This document shows positions 16,948-26,607 of a stretch of DNA of 64,000 nt, piece after piece. The first letter of the stretch is position 1, and every line of letters starts with the position of its first letter. Made by a program: the position numbers and the translations under genes. This stretch comes from Methanobrevibacter sp. TLL-48-HuF1 (lineage in GTDB: Archaea; Methanobacteriota; Methanobacteria; Methanobacteriales; Methanobacteriaceae), in the NCBI RefSeq assembly GCF_023617305.1, contig NZ_CP081485.1, positions 1,540,501-1,604,500 of the forward strand, read 5' to 3'. Under the pieces are notes generated by a model. That model worked only from the letters and a program-made list of their open reading frames with translations, did no database searches and had not been told where the DNA came from.

Positions 16948-18033
16948 ATGACAAATGAGAATTATACTGGAGTTACTACTGGAACTATAGCTACTGCCTG
17001 TTCTCTTGCAGCTTTAGAATCTATTTTAAATACTTCAGATATTGATTGTGTTAAAGTCAAAACACCTAAAAAAACTTTAGACATTATAATTGATGAGTGT
17101 AAAAAATTATCTCATTCTTCTGCTTGTGCTGTAGCTCATAAGAATCCTTATAATGATCCTGATGTTACTGTAGGATTATCTATTGTTGCTACTGTTGAAT
17201 TATTGGATAAAACCAGTGGTGAAGATAGTGTCATAATAACTGGTGGTGAGGGTGTTGGCAAAATAACAAAACCTGGCCTTCAAATTCCGGTGGGGGAATA
17301 TGCAATAAATCCTGTTCCCCGTAGGATGATTAAAAAAAATTTGGAAAAAATTTTGCCTGATGATAAAGTAGCTAAAGTAACAATTTCAATTCCTGAAGGT
17401 CGAAAGATAGCTAAAAAAACAATGAATCCTAAATTAGGTATTGTTGATGGAATATCTGTTATCGGAACTACTGGAATAGCCAGGTCAATGTCTAGTGAAG
17501 CATATAAAAATTCTATTGTTACTCAAATAGATGTGGCATTGGCTTTGGATTTAGATAATCTGGTTTTTGTTCCAGGAAACATTGGTGAAAAATTAGCTTT
17601 AAAACAGTTAAATATTACAAAACAGCATATTATTCAGACTGGTAATTATATTGGCTTCATGTTTGAAGAAGCTAAAAAAAGAGGAATTGATGAATTTACT
17701 TTCTTTGGACACATCGGAAAATTAATTAAGGTCGCTGGTGGAATTTTCAATACTAAACATGCAGTTGCGGATGGTAGGAAAGAAATAATGATTACTCATG
17801 CAGGTATTTGCGGTGCAGATACATCAACACTTAAGAAACTGTATTATTCTAAAACAACAGAAGACATGTTGGATATCCTGGATGAAAAAGATTTGCATTT
17901 GGATGTGTGTAATAGTATTGCATTAGCTATCAAAGAGCGATGTATGCAGAGATTTGAATTGGATTTAAATGTTATTTTGGTTGATATGGAAGGTAACTAT
18001 TTAAATGATAATTTTGAAAGGTTTTTATTATGA
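16948..18033 (+). CDS. cbiD: cobalt-precorrin-5B (C1)-methyltransferase
   Basis: CbiD methylates C1 of cobalt-precorrin-5B in the anaerobic corrinoid pathway, which supplies the cobamide of the methyltransferase Mtr. The 361-aa protein has the family start YTGVTTGTIATACSLAAL, the GGEGVGKITKPGLQIPVGEYAINPVPR block near residue 90 (quoted in outline), and the FFGHIGKLIKVAGGIFNTKH-like segment near residue 253. Length is typical. The ribosome binding site before ATG 16948 is weak (AACCTGTAAAC). Its stop overlaps the next start by four bases (ATGA), so translation of the glycosyltransferase is probably coupled. Confidence 0.92.
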   Translation: MTNENYTGVTTGTIATACSLAALESILNTSDIDCVKVKTPKKTLDIIIDECKKLSHSSACAVAHKNPYNDPDVTVGLSIVATVELLDKTSGEDSVIITGGEGVGKITKPGLQIPVGEYAINPVPRRMIKKNLEKILPDDKVAKVTISIPEGRKIAKKTMNPKLGIVDGISVIGTTGIARSMSSEAYKNSIVTQIDVALALDLDNLVFVPGNIGEKLALKQLNITKQHIIQTGNYIGFMFEEAKKRGIDEFTFFGHIGKLIKVAGGIFNTKHAVADGRKEIMITHAGICGADTSTLKKLYYSKTTEDMLDILDEKDLHLDVCNSIALAIKERCMQRFELDLNVILVDMEGNYLNDNFERFLL

Positions 18034-19109
18034 AAATAGCAATGGTTGGTCAGTTTCCACCTCATATAGGTGGCGTAGGGGTTCATATTCATACTTTATC
18101 CAAGGAACTTGTAAAACAGGGGCATGAAGTTTATGTAATAACTTATCCCCATAAGGATATTAAGGATATTGATGGCATTCATGTAATCGGAACCAAAGGA
18201 GTTAATATTCCCGGAATTCGGGGATTGATGTTTAAGATAAATGCAAAAAAGGCATTGGAAAAATTATTGAAAGAAGTTGATATTGACATTATTCATGGCC
18301 ATTATCTGTTTCCGGCAGGCGCAGCCAGTGTTGAAGTTGGAAAAAAACATAATATTAAAACATACATAACTGCACATGGTTCTGACATGTTTGAAATGTA
18401 TAAAAAACAATTTTTCATGAGACCTATTATTAAAAATGTATTAAAAAAGGCAGATGTTGTTTTTGCAGTAAGTAATGCTTTGAAAGATGAAATATTAGCT
18501 ACTGAAGTTCCTGGAATTGAAAATAAAACAAGATTATATTGGAATTCTGTAGATATTGCCAAGTTTAATAATGATGGAAATACTTCATTCAAATCCGATT
18601 TTAAGAATAATAAACCTGTTGTTCTTTTTGTAGGTAATATTATCAAACGTAAAAATGTAGATTCTTTATTGGAAGCTAAAAAAATAGCCAAAAGTGATTA
18701 TAATCTCGTTGTAGTAGGTGACGGTCCTCTTTTAAAACAGCTTAAAGATAAAGCAGAAAAAGAAAATATTTCTGATGTTTATTTTACAGGAGCTAGAAAA
18801 GATGTAGAAAAGATTATACCAAGTGCAGATGTGCTTGTGTTGCCGTCTTTTTCAGAAAGTTTTGGTTTAGTTTTAATTGAAGCTTTAGCTTGCGGCAAAC
18901 CTGTTGTTGGAAGTGATGTTGGAGGAATTAAAGAAATCATAACTCCTGAAGTGGGGCTGTTGATTGACCCGAACAGTCCTGAAACTATAGCTGATGCTGT
19001 TGATAAAATAATTTTAAATGAGGAATTCAGAAGTAATTTAGCTTCAAATGCAAGAAACAGAGCTAAAATATTCAGTAAAGTTGAAATTCCTTATGATGAG
19101 GTTAAATAA
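18030..19109 (+). CDS. glycosyltransferase, GT4 family
   Basis: This 359-aa protein is a retaining GT-B glycosyltransferase. It opens with KIAMVGQFPPHIGGVGVHIH, the usual GT4 N-terminal loop that binds the acceptor. VLFVGNIIKRKNVDSLLEA near residue 195 and the nucleotide-sugar EX7E motif ESFGLVLIEALACGKPVV near residue 270 identify the donor side. No membrane segment is seen, so it acts in the cytoplasm or on the inner membrane face. The sugar and acceptor cannot be read from sequence; glycolipid, pseudomurein or S-layer glycan synthesis are all possible. It overlaps cbiD by four bases and the shikimate kinase by one, so it is part of that operon. Confidence 0.85.
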   Translation: MKIAMVGQFPPHIGGVGVHIHTLSKELVKQGHEVYVITYPHKDIKDIDGIHVIGTKGVNIPGIRGLMFKINAKKALEKLLKEVDIDIIHGHYLFPAGAASVEVGKKHNIKTYITAHGSDMFEMYKKQFFMRPIIKNVLKKADVVFAVSNALKDEILATEVPGIENKTRLYWNSVDIAKFNNDGNTSFKSDFKNNKPVVLFVGNIIKRKNVDSLLEAKKIAKSDYNLVVVGDGPLLKQLKDKAEKENISDVYFTGARKDVEKIIPSADVLVLPSFSESFGLVLIEALACGKPVVGSDVGGIKEIITPEVGLLIDPNSPETIADAVDKIILNEEFRSNLASNARNRAKIFSKVEIPYDEVK

Positions 19110-19975
19110 TGAAAAAATCAGTAAGGTCTCCAGGTTCAGCAACAGTAATTAATGCAATAGCTACAGGCTTTGGTTCTGCTTTCGGTATTGATTTGGATAT
19201 AAAATGCAGTGCCAATACTCAAAATAACTCCATAACCTGTTCTAATGATGTTGGAGCACCAACTACATTAATGGAAATCTGTGCTAAAAAAACTTTTGAA
19301 AAATATGAAATTTCTCCAGATGATTTTGGAATAAATATTAAAACAGAATCTGAATTGCCGATGGCATCAGGATTATCAAGCAGCAGTGCATTATCCAATG
19401 CTGTTGTAAGTGTAACTTCTAAAATTATTGCAGATGAATTTAATTTGAAGCCACTTGATGATTTGGAAATAATCAATTTAGCTATTGATGCATCCCTGGA
19501 GGCAAAAGTTACTATAACAGGATCATTTGATGATGCAACAGCTTCATATTTTGGAGGAGTTGTTGTTACAGATAATAAAAATAGAGAATTTATCATCAAA
19601 GAAGAAATGGATGAATATCCTGTTTTAGTTTATATGCCTAATTTTGGTTCCAAATCTGGAAATTCTGATGTTAACCGTATGAAAGTATTGTCTCCACTTG
19701 TTGAAACTGCTTTTGAATTGGCTAAATCCAAGGATTATTTTAAAGCACTTAATTTAAATGGTTTGATTTATGCAAATACATTAGGTTTCGATTCCAATAT
19801 AGCTATTGATGCTCTGGAAGTTGGAGCAATAGCTTCAGGATTATCTGGAACAGGTTCTTCATTTGTAGCTGTCTGCGAAGATGAAGCAATTGATGATGTT
19901 AAAGAAACCTGGTCTAAATATGAAGGAAGGATTATTGAAACTAAAGTGGATAATGTCGGTTGCAGTTTAATTTAG
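19109..19975 (+). CDS. archaeal shikimate kinase (GHMP superfamily)
   Basis: This enzyme phosphorylates shikimate in the aromatic amino acid pathway. The 288-aa protein belongs to the archaeal GHMP-type shikimate kinases, unrelated to bacterial AroK. Signs are the start RSPGSATVINAIATGFGSAF, the ATP-binding loop PMASGLSSSSALSNAVV near residue 84, and the C-terminal GLSGTGSSFVAV near residue 245. Length fits. It overlaps the glycosyltransferase stop by one base and precedes chorismate mutase, two steps later in the same pathway. Confidence is high. Confidence 0.92.
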   Translation: MKKSVRSPGSATVINAIATGFGSAFGIDLDIKCSANTQNNSITCSNDVGAPTTLMEICAKKTFEKYEISPDDFGINIKTESELPMASGLSSSSALSNAVVSVTSKIIADEFNLKPLDDLEIINLAIDASLEAKVTITGSFDDATASYFGGVVVTDNKNREFIIKEEMDEYPVLVYMPNFGSKSGNSDVNRMKVLSPLVETAFELAKSKDYFKALNLNGLIYANTLGFDSNIAIDALEVGAIASGLSGTGSSFVAVCEDEAIDDVKETWSKYEGRIIETKVDNVGCSLI

Positions 19976-20063
19976 TGTTAAGTTTTCAAATAATCCATAG
20001 TATTAAATAGTATAATACAAATAAACTATATTATTATCATTATTATCAAAAGATGGTGATTTC

Positions 20064-20399
20064 TTGAAAAATAATTACAAGCTAAAATCTTTTAAAGATA
20101 AAAAAGATGCCGAGAAAGTGCTTTTAGACTCTAGAAAACGCATTGATGAAATTGATAATGAAATTTTTGATTTAATTTGTCAGAGAACTTCATTTGCTAT
20201 GGATATAGCCCTTGCAAAGGACTATATTGGTATGCCTGTATATGATAAGAAAAGAGAGGATTCAATTCATAAAAAAATTGAGAAGTTATCTGAAAAAAAC
20301 CATATTGATGTTGATATTAGTAATCAAATCATGGATATGCTAACTACATTAAGTAAAAATGAGCAAAAAGAAATTTTAAGGAGGAATGTTAATGGGTAA
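20064..20399 (+). CDS. chorismate mutase, AroQ class
   Basis: Chorismate mutase converts chorismate to prephenate for phenylalanine and tyrosine. The 111-aa all-helical protein has the AroQ pattern: [19 protein letters not shown] in helix 1 (active-site Arg), [20 protein letters not shown] around residue 52, and the closing helix. The start is TTG at 20064, supported by GGTGAT at 20055-20060; there is no nearer ATG. The 3' end overlaps the S17e gene by eight bases, and the S17e ribosome binding site lies inside this gene. This ties an aromatic amino acid gene to a ribosomal protein gene. Confidence is high. Confidence 0.88.
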   Translation: MKNNYKLKSFKDKKDAEKVLLDSRKRIDEIDNEIFDLICQRTSFAMDIALAKDYIGMPVYDKKREDSIHKKIEKLSEKNHIDVDISNQIMDMLTTLSKNEQKEILRRNVNG

Positions 20400-20589
20400 T
20401 ATTAGAACTTCATTTGTTAAACGTTTAGCAAAAGAACTTATAGAAACTCACAAAGGTGTTTTCACTACTGATTTTGATCAAAATAAAAAATTAGTTATGG
20501 AATATTCTACTGTAAGTACTAAACATTTAAGAAATAAAATCGCAGGATATGTTACAAGACTTGTGAGATTAGAACAAACTCAAGAATAA
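20392..20589 (+). CDS. rps17e: 30S ribosomal protein S17e
   Basis: The 65-aa product matches archaeal S17e, with [16 protein letters not shown] at the start and [19 protein letters not shown] at the end. S17e is an archaeal/eukaryal-specific protein of the small subunit. ATG 20392 is preceded by GGAGG at 20380-20384 within the end of the chorismate mutase gene; the ATG at 20386 overlaps too closely to be used. A T-rich run after the stop looks like a terminator. Confidence 0.95.
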   Translation: MGNIRTSFVKRLAKELIETHKGVFTTDFDQNKKLVMEYSTVSTKHLRNKIAGYVTRLVRLEQTQE

Positions 20590-20781
20590 GTCTTTTTCAT
20601 TTTTTTTTAATTTTTTTATTATTATCATTATTTTGTTCAATTTTAGTATTCTACTTTTTTTAATTTTAGTCTTTTGTAGCCTATTTTAAAAGTTTATTAA
20701 TGTGTTTATTCATATAAATAATTAGGTATTTTTGTTTATTCAAAAATCTAGTGAAATTTTTATGGAAATAGGTGAATATTA

Positions 20782-22002
20782 ATGGATTTGATAGTAGCAA
20801 AATTCGGAGGTACATCGGTTGGAGATGGCTCCAGAATTAGAAAAGCAGCGCAATCTGTGGTAAATGAATATATGAAAGGCAATCAATTAGTTGTAGTTGT
20901 TTCTGCAGTTAATAATTCAACTGATGAGTTAATTGAATTGTCTACTGAAGCTATTGGTGGAGGTTTAACTGATAAGCAAAAGGCAGAAATAATGGCTATG
21001 GGTGAATTAACTAGCTCAAGATTATTTGCTGCAGCTATTGAATCTTTAGGTGTGAAGGCAGAATTTATTGATCCATACAATGATAAATGGCCGGTTATAA
21101 CAGATTCTAATTCACTCAATGCCAAAATTGATTTTGCAACAACTGATAAAAAATGTGATGGAATAAAAGATCTTATTAGTCAAGGTATTATCCCAGTTAT
21201 TTGCGGATTTTTAGGAAAAGGCCCTAGTGGTGAAATTACAACTATTGGGAGAGGTGGAAGTGATGTAACTGCATTTTTACTTGGCCATTGTTTAGGTGCT
21301 AATGATGTAGTTATTGTTACTGATGTTGATGGAGTAATGTCAACTGACCCCAATAAAATAGAAGAAGCTGAATTATTAGATGAAATTTCTGTTGAAGAAA
21401 TGAGAGATTTAGCTACTCATGGAGCACAGGTTTTACATCCTCATGCTCTAAAATATAAAGACCCATTGATAAGTGCAAAAATTATCAACTTCAATAATGG
21501 TGATTTAAGTGCTAAAGGTACAAAAATAACTGGTCCTTTTGAAGGAGACATGTTAAAGACAGTATCTTTATATAAAAATCCTATTTCTGTCATTGCTATT
21601 GTTGGAGAGGAAATGCTTAAGAAAGTGGGACTTTTAGCAAATTTAACTTCATGCCTTGCAGAAAATAAAATTAATATATTTGGCATTTCAGCAGGTCAGA
21701 ATTCTATAACAACCTTTGTAGAAAAAAAGGATTCTGATAAAGCATATCATTTATTGCACAGTTGGGTAATTGATGAAGATGTTTTAAGTTCATTATCTCT
21801 TGGTGATGATACAGCTATGATTACTGTAGTTAGTCCTGAGTTTATTGATGAACCGGGCATCATTTCTAATATTACAAACCCGCTTAGGAAAAACAATATC
21901 AACATTGTTGAGATATCTTCTTCTCAAACTGCTGTGGTATTATTTGTCGATTGGAAAGATGGTGAAAAAGCACTTGAATTAATTAAAGAGGTTTTAAAAT
22001 GA
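20782..22002 (+). CDS. lysC: aspartate kinase
   Basis: Aspartate kinase makes aspartyl phosphate, the first step to lysine, threonine and methionine. The 406-aa protein has the kinase signature [12 protein letters not shown] at residue 4, the [13 protein letters not shown] loop near residue 155 and [11 protein letters not shown] near residue 180. Two ACT domains cover about residues 265-406; one contains [13 protein letters not shown], a typical allosteric segment. Feedback inhibition by lysine or threonine is therefore likely. It opens the operon lysC-dapA-dapB-asd and overlaps dapA by four bases. GGTGAATATT sits before ATG 20782. Confidence 0.94.
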   Translation: MDLIVAKFGGTSVGDGSRIRKAAQSVVNEYMKGNQLVVVVSAVNNSTDELIELSTEAIGGGLTDKQKAEIMAMGELTSSRLFAAAIESLGVKAEFIDPYNDKWPVITDSNSLNAKIDFATTDKKCDGIKDLISQGIIPVICGFLGKGPSGEITTIGRGGSDVTAFLLGHCLGANDVVIVTDVDGVMSTDPNKIEEAELLDEISVEEMRDLATHGAQVLHPHALKYKDPLISAKIINFNNGDLSAKGTKITGPFEGDMLKTVSLYKNPISVIAIVGEEMLKKVGLLANLTSCLAENKINIFGISAGQNSITTFVEKKDSDKAYHLLHSWVIDEDVLSSLSLGDDTAMITVVSPEFIDEPGIISNITNPLRKNNINIVEISSSQTAVVLFVDWKDGEKALELIKEVLK

Positions 22003-22892
22003 ATTTTGAAGGAACATATGTTGCAATGATAACTCCATTTACTGATGATGGGAAAATTGATGAAGAAGGATTTAGGTCCAATATTAATTATTTGATTGAT
22101 AAAGGTGTAACTGGTTTGGTTGGTGCCGGAACTTCTGGTGAATCAGCTACATTAACTCATGATGAACACAGAAAAGTAGTAGAAATTTTAATTGATGAAG
22201 TTGACGGCAGAGTTGAAACAGTAGCAGGATCAGGCAGTAATTCTACACATGAAGCTATTGAATTAACTAAATCTGCAGAAGAATTAGGTGCTGATGCTGC
22301 TTTAGTAATCACCCCTTATTATAATAAACCACAACAGCATGCATTGATTAAACATTATCAGGCTATTAGTGATGTAACTGATATTCCGATTATAGCATAT
22401 AATGTTCCGTCACGTACTGGTGTGGACATAAGTGTTGAAACTATTGTGGAATTAGCTAAAATTGATGGTATTGATGCAGTTAAAGAAGCTAGTGGAAGCA
22501 TAGATAAAGTATCTAAACTTTATAAAGCTTTAACAAAAGAAGGTCTTGAAGAAGATTTCAATATATTGTCTGGTGAAGACGGTTTAACTTTACCTATTAT
22601 GGCTTTGGGAGGAACTGGTGTAATTAGTGCATCAGCTAATGTGGATCCTAAAAGGATGGTTTTAATGGTTGACAGTATATTGAATGATGATTATACCAGA
22701 GCTCAAGAGCTTCATTACGAAATGATTAATGTAATTGATGCTCTTTTCATTGAAAGTAATCCAGTACCTGCAAAAACAGCAATGAATATAATGGGTCTTC
22801 CTGCAGGACCTCTTAGGGCACCATTAGCAGATATGAAAGATGAAAATGTTGAAATTCTCAAAAAAGCTTTAAAAGAAGCAGATTTAATTTAA
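21999..22892 (+). CDS. dapA: 4-hydroxy-tetrahydrodipicolinate synthase
   Basis: DapA condenses aspartate semialdehyde with pyruvate in lysine synthesis. The 297-aa protein has the N-acetylneuraminate-lyase fold marks: [14 protein letters not shown] at residue 12, [11 protein letters not shown] near residue 42, and the [18 protein letters not shown] segment near residue 106. YNVPSRTG follows near residue 133, and the Schiff-base lysine is in DAVKEASGS near residue 160. The ATG overlaps the lysC stop (ATGA), showing translational coupling; GAGG in lysC is its ribosome binding site. Confidence 0.95.
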   Translation: MNFEGTYVAMITPFTDDGKIDEEGFRSNINYLIDKGVTGLVGAGTSGESATLTHDEHRKVVEILIDEVDGRVETVAGSGSNSTHEAIELTKSAEELGADAALVITPYYNKPQQHALIKHYQAISDVTDIPIIAYNVPSRTGVDISVETIVELAKIDGIDAVKEASGSIDKVSKLYKALTKEGLEEDFNILSGEDGLTLPIMALGGTGVISASANVDPKRMVLMVDSILNDDYTRAQELHYEMINVIDALFIESNPVPAKTAMNIMGLPAGPLRAPLADMKDENVEILKKALKEADLI

Positions 22893-22904
22893 GTTGGTAA
22901 TATT

Positions 22905-23726
22905 ATGATTAAAGTAGCAGTCACTGGAGCAGCTGGAAGAATGGGCTCCGGTATTATTAGAAAAATAACACAGCAAGATGATATGGAAGTAGTTGCAGCT
23001 ATTGAAATTCCTAACTCTCCATTAGCTGGAGTGGATGCAGGTATTCAAGCTGGTGCTGGTGAACTTGGAGTTAAAATTGTCGGTGCTGAAAAATTAGAAG
23101 AAACATTAAAAGAATCTGAAGCAGATGTTTTAGTTGATTTCACTATAGCTCATGCAGCAGTGGAAACAGTTAAAAAAGCTACTACATGTGGTGTTAATGT
23201 TGTAGTGGGCACTACTGGTTTTACTGATGAACAAATGGCTGAAAATATTAAAAATGTAAAAGACAATGATGTAAAAGCAGTTATTTCATCTAATATGTCT
23301 ATTGGGGTAAATGTATTTTTCAATACTTTGAAAAAATTAACTCCTGTCTTAAATGATTTTGACATTGAAATTATTGAAGCACATCACAATCAGAAAAAAG
23401 ACGCTCCATCTGGAACTGCAATGACTGCATTTGAAGTAATAGCTAATGAACTTGACCGTGACCCTGAAGAAGTAGGAGTTTATGGAAGACAGGGAATGGT
23501 CGGTAAAAGAACCAAAGAAGAAATAGGTTTACATGCTATTCGTGGTGGAGACATTGTTGGAGACCATACTGTAATGTTTGTTGGTGATGGTGAAAGAATA
23601 GAATTTACTCACCGTGCTCACACAAGGGAAGTTTTTATTGCGGGGGTAATTAGAGCTATCAGATACATTCCAGATGCTGAATCTGGTATTGTAAGTAGTA
23701 TGAATGATGTTTTAGGATTAGAATAG
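22905..23726 (+). CDS. dapB: 4-hydroxy-tetrahydrodipicolinate reductase
   Basis: DapB reduces the DapA product with NAD(P)H. The 273-aa protein has the nucleotide-binding VAVTGAAGRMGSGII at residue 4, VVGTTGFTDEQ near residue 104, and the catalytic EIIEAHHNQKKDAPSGTA near residue 158 (His and Lys of the family intact). RGGDIVGDHTVMFVGDGERIE-like text near residue 210 is also typical. It lies 12 bases after dapA in the same operon, with AAGTTGGT as a weak ribosome binding site. Confidence 0.95.
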   Translation: MIKVAVTGAAGRMGSGIIRKITQQDDMEVVAAIEIPNSPLAGVDAGIQAGAGELGVKIVGAEKLEETLKESEADVLVDFTIAHAAVETVKKATTCGVNVVVGTTGFTDEQMAENIKNVKDNDVKAVISSNMSIGVNVFFNTLKKLTPVLNDFDIEIIEAHHNQKKDAPSGTAMTAFEVIANELDRDPEEVGVYGRQGMVGKRTKEEIGLHAIRGGDIVGDHTVMFVGDGERIEFTHRAHTREVFIAGVIRAIRYIPDAESGIVSSMNDVLGLE

Positions 23727-23735
23727 GTGTTATCT

Positions 23736-24785
23736 ATGGTAAATGTTGGTATACTTGGTGCAACTGGAATGGTTGGTCAAAGATTTATCCAATTACTTGA
23801 TAATCATCCAGATTTTGAAATTACAGCATTAGCAGCATCTTCAAGATCTGCAGGTAAAAGATACGAGGATGCTACTACATGGTATCTTGATAATGAAATG
23901 CCTGAATCTGTTAAAGATATTATTGTAAAAGAAACTGATGCTGATGCAATGGATAATGATGTGGATATTGTATTTTCATCTCTTCCAACAGAATTTGCAG
24001 CTAAAGTTGAAAAAGATTTTGCTAGGGATTATGTTGTTGCAAGTAATGCTAGTGCTCACAGGATGAAGAAAAATATTCCTTTAGTTATTCCTGAAGTTAA
24101 TCCAGAATATTTAGACATGATTGATGCTCAGCAAAAGGAAAATAACTGGGATGGATTCATTGTAACTAATCCTAATTGTTCAACTATTGCTTTAACTTTA
24201 TCATTAAAACCTATTGTTGATAATTTTAATGTAGATGCAATTAGGGTTTCAACAATGCAAGCAGTGTCAGGTGCAGGATATAATGGTGTACCTTCTATGG
24301 CTATTGTTGATAATCTTGTTCCTTATATTGGTAATGAAGAAGAAAAGATGGAAAGTGAAACATTACATCTTTTAGGTAATTATGATGGGGAAAAAGTTTC
24401 TGATGCTGATTTTAAATTAAGTGCTTCCTGTCATAGAGTTCCGGTTATTGATGGTCATACTGAAGCAGTATTTGTTGAGTTGGATGATGACTTTGATATT
24501 AACGATGTTAAAGATAAAATGGCTAATTTCAAAGCATTGCCTCAAAAATTAAATTTATTCTCTGCACCTAAAAATCCAGTCATTGTTAAAGAAGAAATTG
24601 ATCGTCCTCAACCAAGAATGGATAGAAATGCAGGTAATGGTATGTCTGTTTCAGTTGGAAGGTTGAGAAAAGACAAAGTATTTGATAATAGTTTTAAATA
24701 TGTGTTAGTTGGACATAATACAATTCGTGGAGCTGCTGGAGCTTCTGTATTAAATGCTGAATTAATTAATGATAAAATACTCTGA
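23736..24785 (+). CDS. asd: aspartate-semialdehyde dehydrogenase
   Basis: Asd reduces aspartyl phosphate to the semialdehyde used by DapA and by homoserine dehydrogenase. The 349-aa protein has VGILGATGMVGQRFIQLL at its start, the catalytic cysteine in VTNPNCSTIAL near residue 150, and SCHRVPVIDGHTEAVFV near residue 227. It belongs to the archaeal/yeast branch. ATG 23736 is preferred to GTG 23727 because AGGTGT at 23726-23731 is its ribosome binding site and overlaps the dapB stop. Last gene of the lysine operon, ending in a terminator. Confidence 0.95.
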   Translation: MVNVGILGATGMVGQRFIQLLDNHPDFEITALAASSRSAGKRYEDATTWYLDNEMPESVKDIIVKETDADAMDNDVDIVFSSLPTEFAAKVEKDFARDYVVASNASAHRMKKNIPLVIPEVNPEYLDMIDAQQKENNWDGFIVTNPNCSTIALTLSLKPIVDNFNVDAIRVSTMQAVSGAGYNGVPSMAIVDNLVPYIGNEEEKMESETLHLLGNYDGEKVSDADFKLSASCHRVPVIDGHTEAVFVELDDDFDINDVKDKMANFKALPQKLNLFSAPKNPVIVKEEIDRPQPRMDRNAGNGMSVSVGRLRKDKVFDNSFKYVLVGHNTIRGAAGASVLNAELINDKIL

Positions 24786-24800
24786 TTTTATCATTTTTAT
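24771..24800 (+). terminator. lysine operon terminator overlapping the asd stop codon
   Basis: GATAAAAT (24771-24778) pairs with ATTTTATC (24785-24792), eight base pairs with a six-base loop that contains most of the TGA stop, followed by ATTTTTATTTTTTT. Confidence 0.65.
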
Positions 24801-24988
24801 TTTTTTATTTTTCCTAATATTTTTCTTATTTTTAAGATAATTTCTGTTTACTTTTAGTTTTAATTTTTGATGATGTTTAGAGTTTAATTTAAATAGTATG
24901 AATTTCATAATACTTTATTAGTTATAATATTTGAATTTTTATTATTCAACTAGATATTGGGATAAAAATTTTTAAATTAAGGGATAAC

Positions 24989-25840
24989 ATGGAATTAGGT
25001 GCTGGTATTGAAAATGAAACATTACAAAATTTAATTCGTGATTGTCTATTAGAGTTAAACAGGCTTAAATTCAATTTAACTGAATTGGAAATAGCTAAAG
25101 CTAAAGATACCACTCCTCAGAAGATTCAGGAACTTGAAAATCATATTCTTAATAAAGAAAAAGAAGTTTCTCTTATTAAATTTAAAGCTGAGGATGAAAT
25201 TAATCTTTTGAAAAAACAACTAGATGAAAAAGATGCTCTAATTAAAAATCAAGAAGATAGAATTTATGAATTAGATTATGTAAATAATTCTCTTGATGAA
25301 ATTAAAGAATATTTTGCAGAACAATTGAGGGATTATAAGAAAAAAGAGCTTGCTGAAGTTAATGAAAGATTAAATGAATCTTTTAAAAGTATTGCTGAGA
25401 AAGAGGCTCAAATTAACATGCTTTCAAGAACTATTGATGATTATAAAATTCAGGTTATTAAATTGGAAAATAATGCTGAATTTAAAAGTAAGATTTCTAA
25501 TCTTGAAAGAGAAATTGAATATAAAAATAATGAGTTATCTGAAAAAAATAACATAATTACTGCTAAAGAAAATGAAGTATCTCTTTTAAGAGAATCTACT
25601 ATTCCTAAAGATAATTATATTAATCTTCAAAAAGAATTATCTCTTTTAAGAGAATCTACTATTCCTAAAGAGGATTATATTAATCTTCAAAGGGAATTAT
25701 CTTCTAAAGATGATAAGATTAAACGTTTGGAAGAAATTAACAATTTCTTTAATGAGCTTCAGGAAGAACAGGAAGCTTATGAAACTATGGACAGGACTCC
25801 CCCATTTAGGTTGGAGAAAAAGCGATTTAATAAAAAATAA
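24989..25840 (+). CDS. uncharacterised coiled-coil protein
   Basis: The 283-aa product is charged and almost entirely helical. Heptad-like spacing of Leu/Ile runs from residue 10 to about 260, and Lys+Glu dominate. There is no signal peptide, membrane segment or enzymatic motif. A 20-residue unit (SLLRESTIPKDNYINLQKE) occurs twice in tandem at about residues 197-236, coded by a 60-base DNA repeat. The last 25 residues (RTPPFRLEKKRFNKK) are basic and probably not coiled. ATG 24989 follows AAGGGATAAC. It stands alone, 200 bases from asd. I do not recognise the family; a scaffold or filament role is only a guess from composition. A second coiled-coil gene at 51051 has a similar make-up. Confidence 0.7.
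   Translation: MELGAGIENETLQNLIRDCLLELNRLKFNLTELEIAKAKDTTPQKIQELENHILNKEKEVSLIKFKAEDEINLLKKQLDEKDALIKNQEDRIYELDYVNNSLDEIKEYFAEQLRDYKKKELAEVNERLNESFKSIAEKEAQINMLSRTIDDYKIQVIKLENNAEFKSKISNLEREIEYKNNELSEKNNIITAKENEVSLLRESTIPKDNYINLQKELSLLRESTIPKEDYINLQRELSSKDDKIKRLEEINNFFNELQEEQEAYETMDRTPPFRLEKKRFNKK
25577..25696 (+). repeat. 60-base tandem duplication inside the coiled-coil gene
   Basis: Two units of 60 bases (25577-25636 and 25637-25696) differ at only a few positions and begin with TATCTCTTTTAAGAG. The period is a whole number of codons, so the frame is kept and the protein gains 20 residues. Near identity of the DNA points to a recent duplication that may vary between strains. Confidence 0.85.
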
Positions 25841-25849
25841 TCTCTTTTT

Positions 25850-26470
25850 TCAATCTTTTTTTAGAAAAGCTCTAACTGGTGAAGCTTCTGCTTCAATATT
25901 TAATGGAATAAAGAATGAGTTATAGTTGGTTTTATTTAAATCATCACAATTTGTTATATTTTCAACAATCCAAACATTATTTTCAAGTAATTTTTTATGA
26001 ATTGTATTTTCTCCATATTTATCAACTGAGCATGTATCTATTGCAATCCCTTTAATATTTTTTTCTATAATCATGTCAGCTAATTCATTAGAGATGTAAG
26101 GATTTTCATAGAAGTACTTTTTACTGCCAAAATATTCGCCCCATCCTGTGATTATTATAGCTATCTTTTCTTTTGAATTTTTTAAATTACAATTTTTAAC
26201 TAAAATTTCCTTACTTTTACTTTCAACGTAATTTATGCTAGCTTCACCAATAAAATTTTCTAGAGGCAACTGGGATATTTTTTTCCCATTTGTGATGTAA
26301 TGGAATGGTGAATCCATATGTGTCCCTGTATGAAGTCCAGTTTCTAATTTAAACAATGTGGAACTGTCTGTTTCATCAGCTTTCTTAAAATAATCAAGTT
26401 TTGTTTTGGGATCTCCAGGGTATTCTGGAATTTCATTTTTTAGTTTGTATGTGAGGTCAATATATTCCAT
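25850..26470 (-). CDS. cyclase / kynurenine formamidase-like metal hydrolase
   Basis: The 206-aa protein is of the 'putative cyclase' family that includes arylformamidase. The metal-binding motif HTGTHMDSPFHY at about residues 47-58 is intact (HxGTHxDxPxH), and IEYIDLTYKL-like text opens the protein. GIAIDTCSVDKYG near residue 142 and the C-terminal EAEASPVRAFL are also typical. These enzymes hydrolyse amide or lactone bonds using Zn or Mn; the substrate here is unknown. It ends ten bases after the convergent coiled-coil gene and is divergent from the thermosome gene. Confidence 0.8.
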   Translation of the reverse strand: MEYIDLTYKLKNEIPEYPGDPKTKLDYFKKADETDSSTLFKLETGLHTGTHMDSPFHYITNGKKISQLPLENFIGEASINYVESKSKEILVKNCNLKNSKEKIAIIITGWGEYFGSKKYFYENPYISNELADMIIEKNIKGIAIDTCSVDKYGENTIHKKLLENNVWIVENITNCDDLNKTNYNSFFIPLNIEAEASPVRAFLKKD

Positions 26471-26607
26471 TTTTTTACAACCGATAAGTATTTATATAAC
26501 CTTAAACTCATTATATGGTAGAAGGGTTATTCAACAATATAATTATTTTTCATGTTGATATTTAAACTGTTCTATAAATAATAAATTAATTTTAAAAGGT
26601 GATTTTA

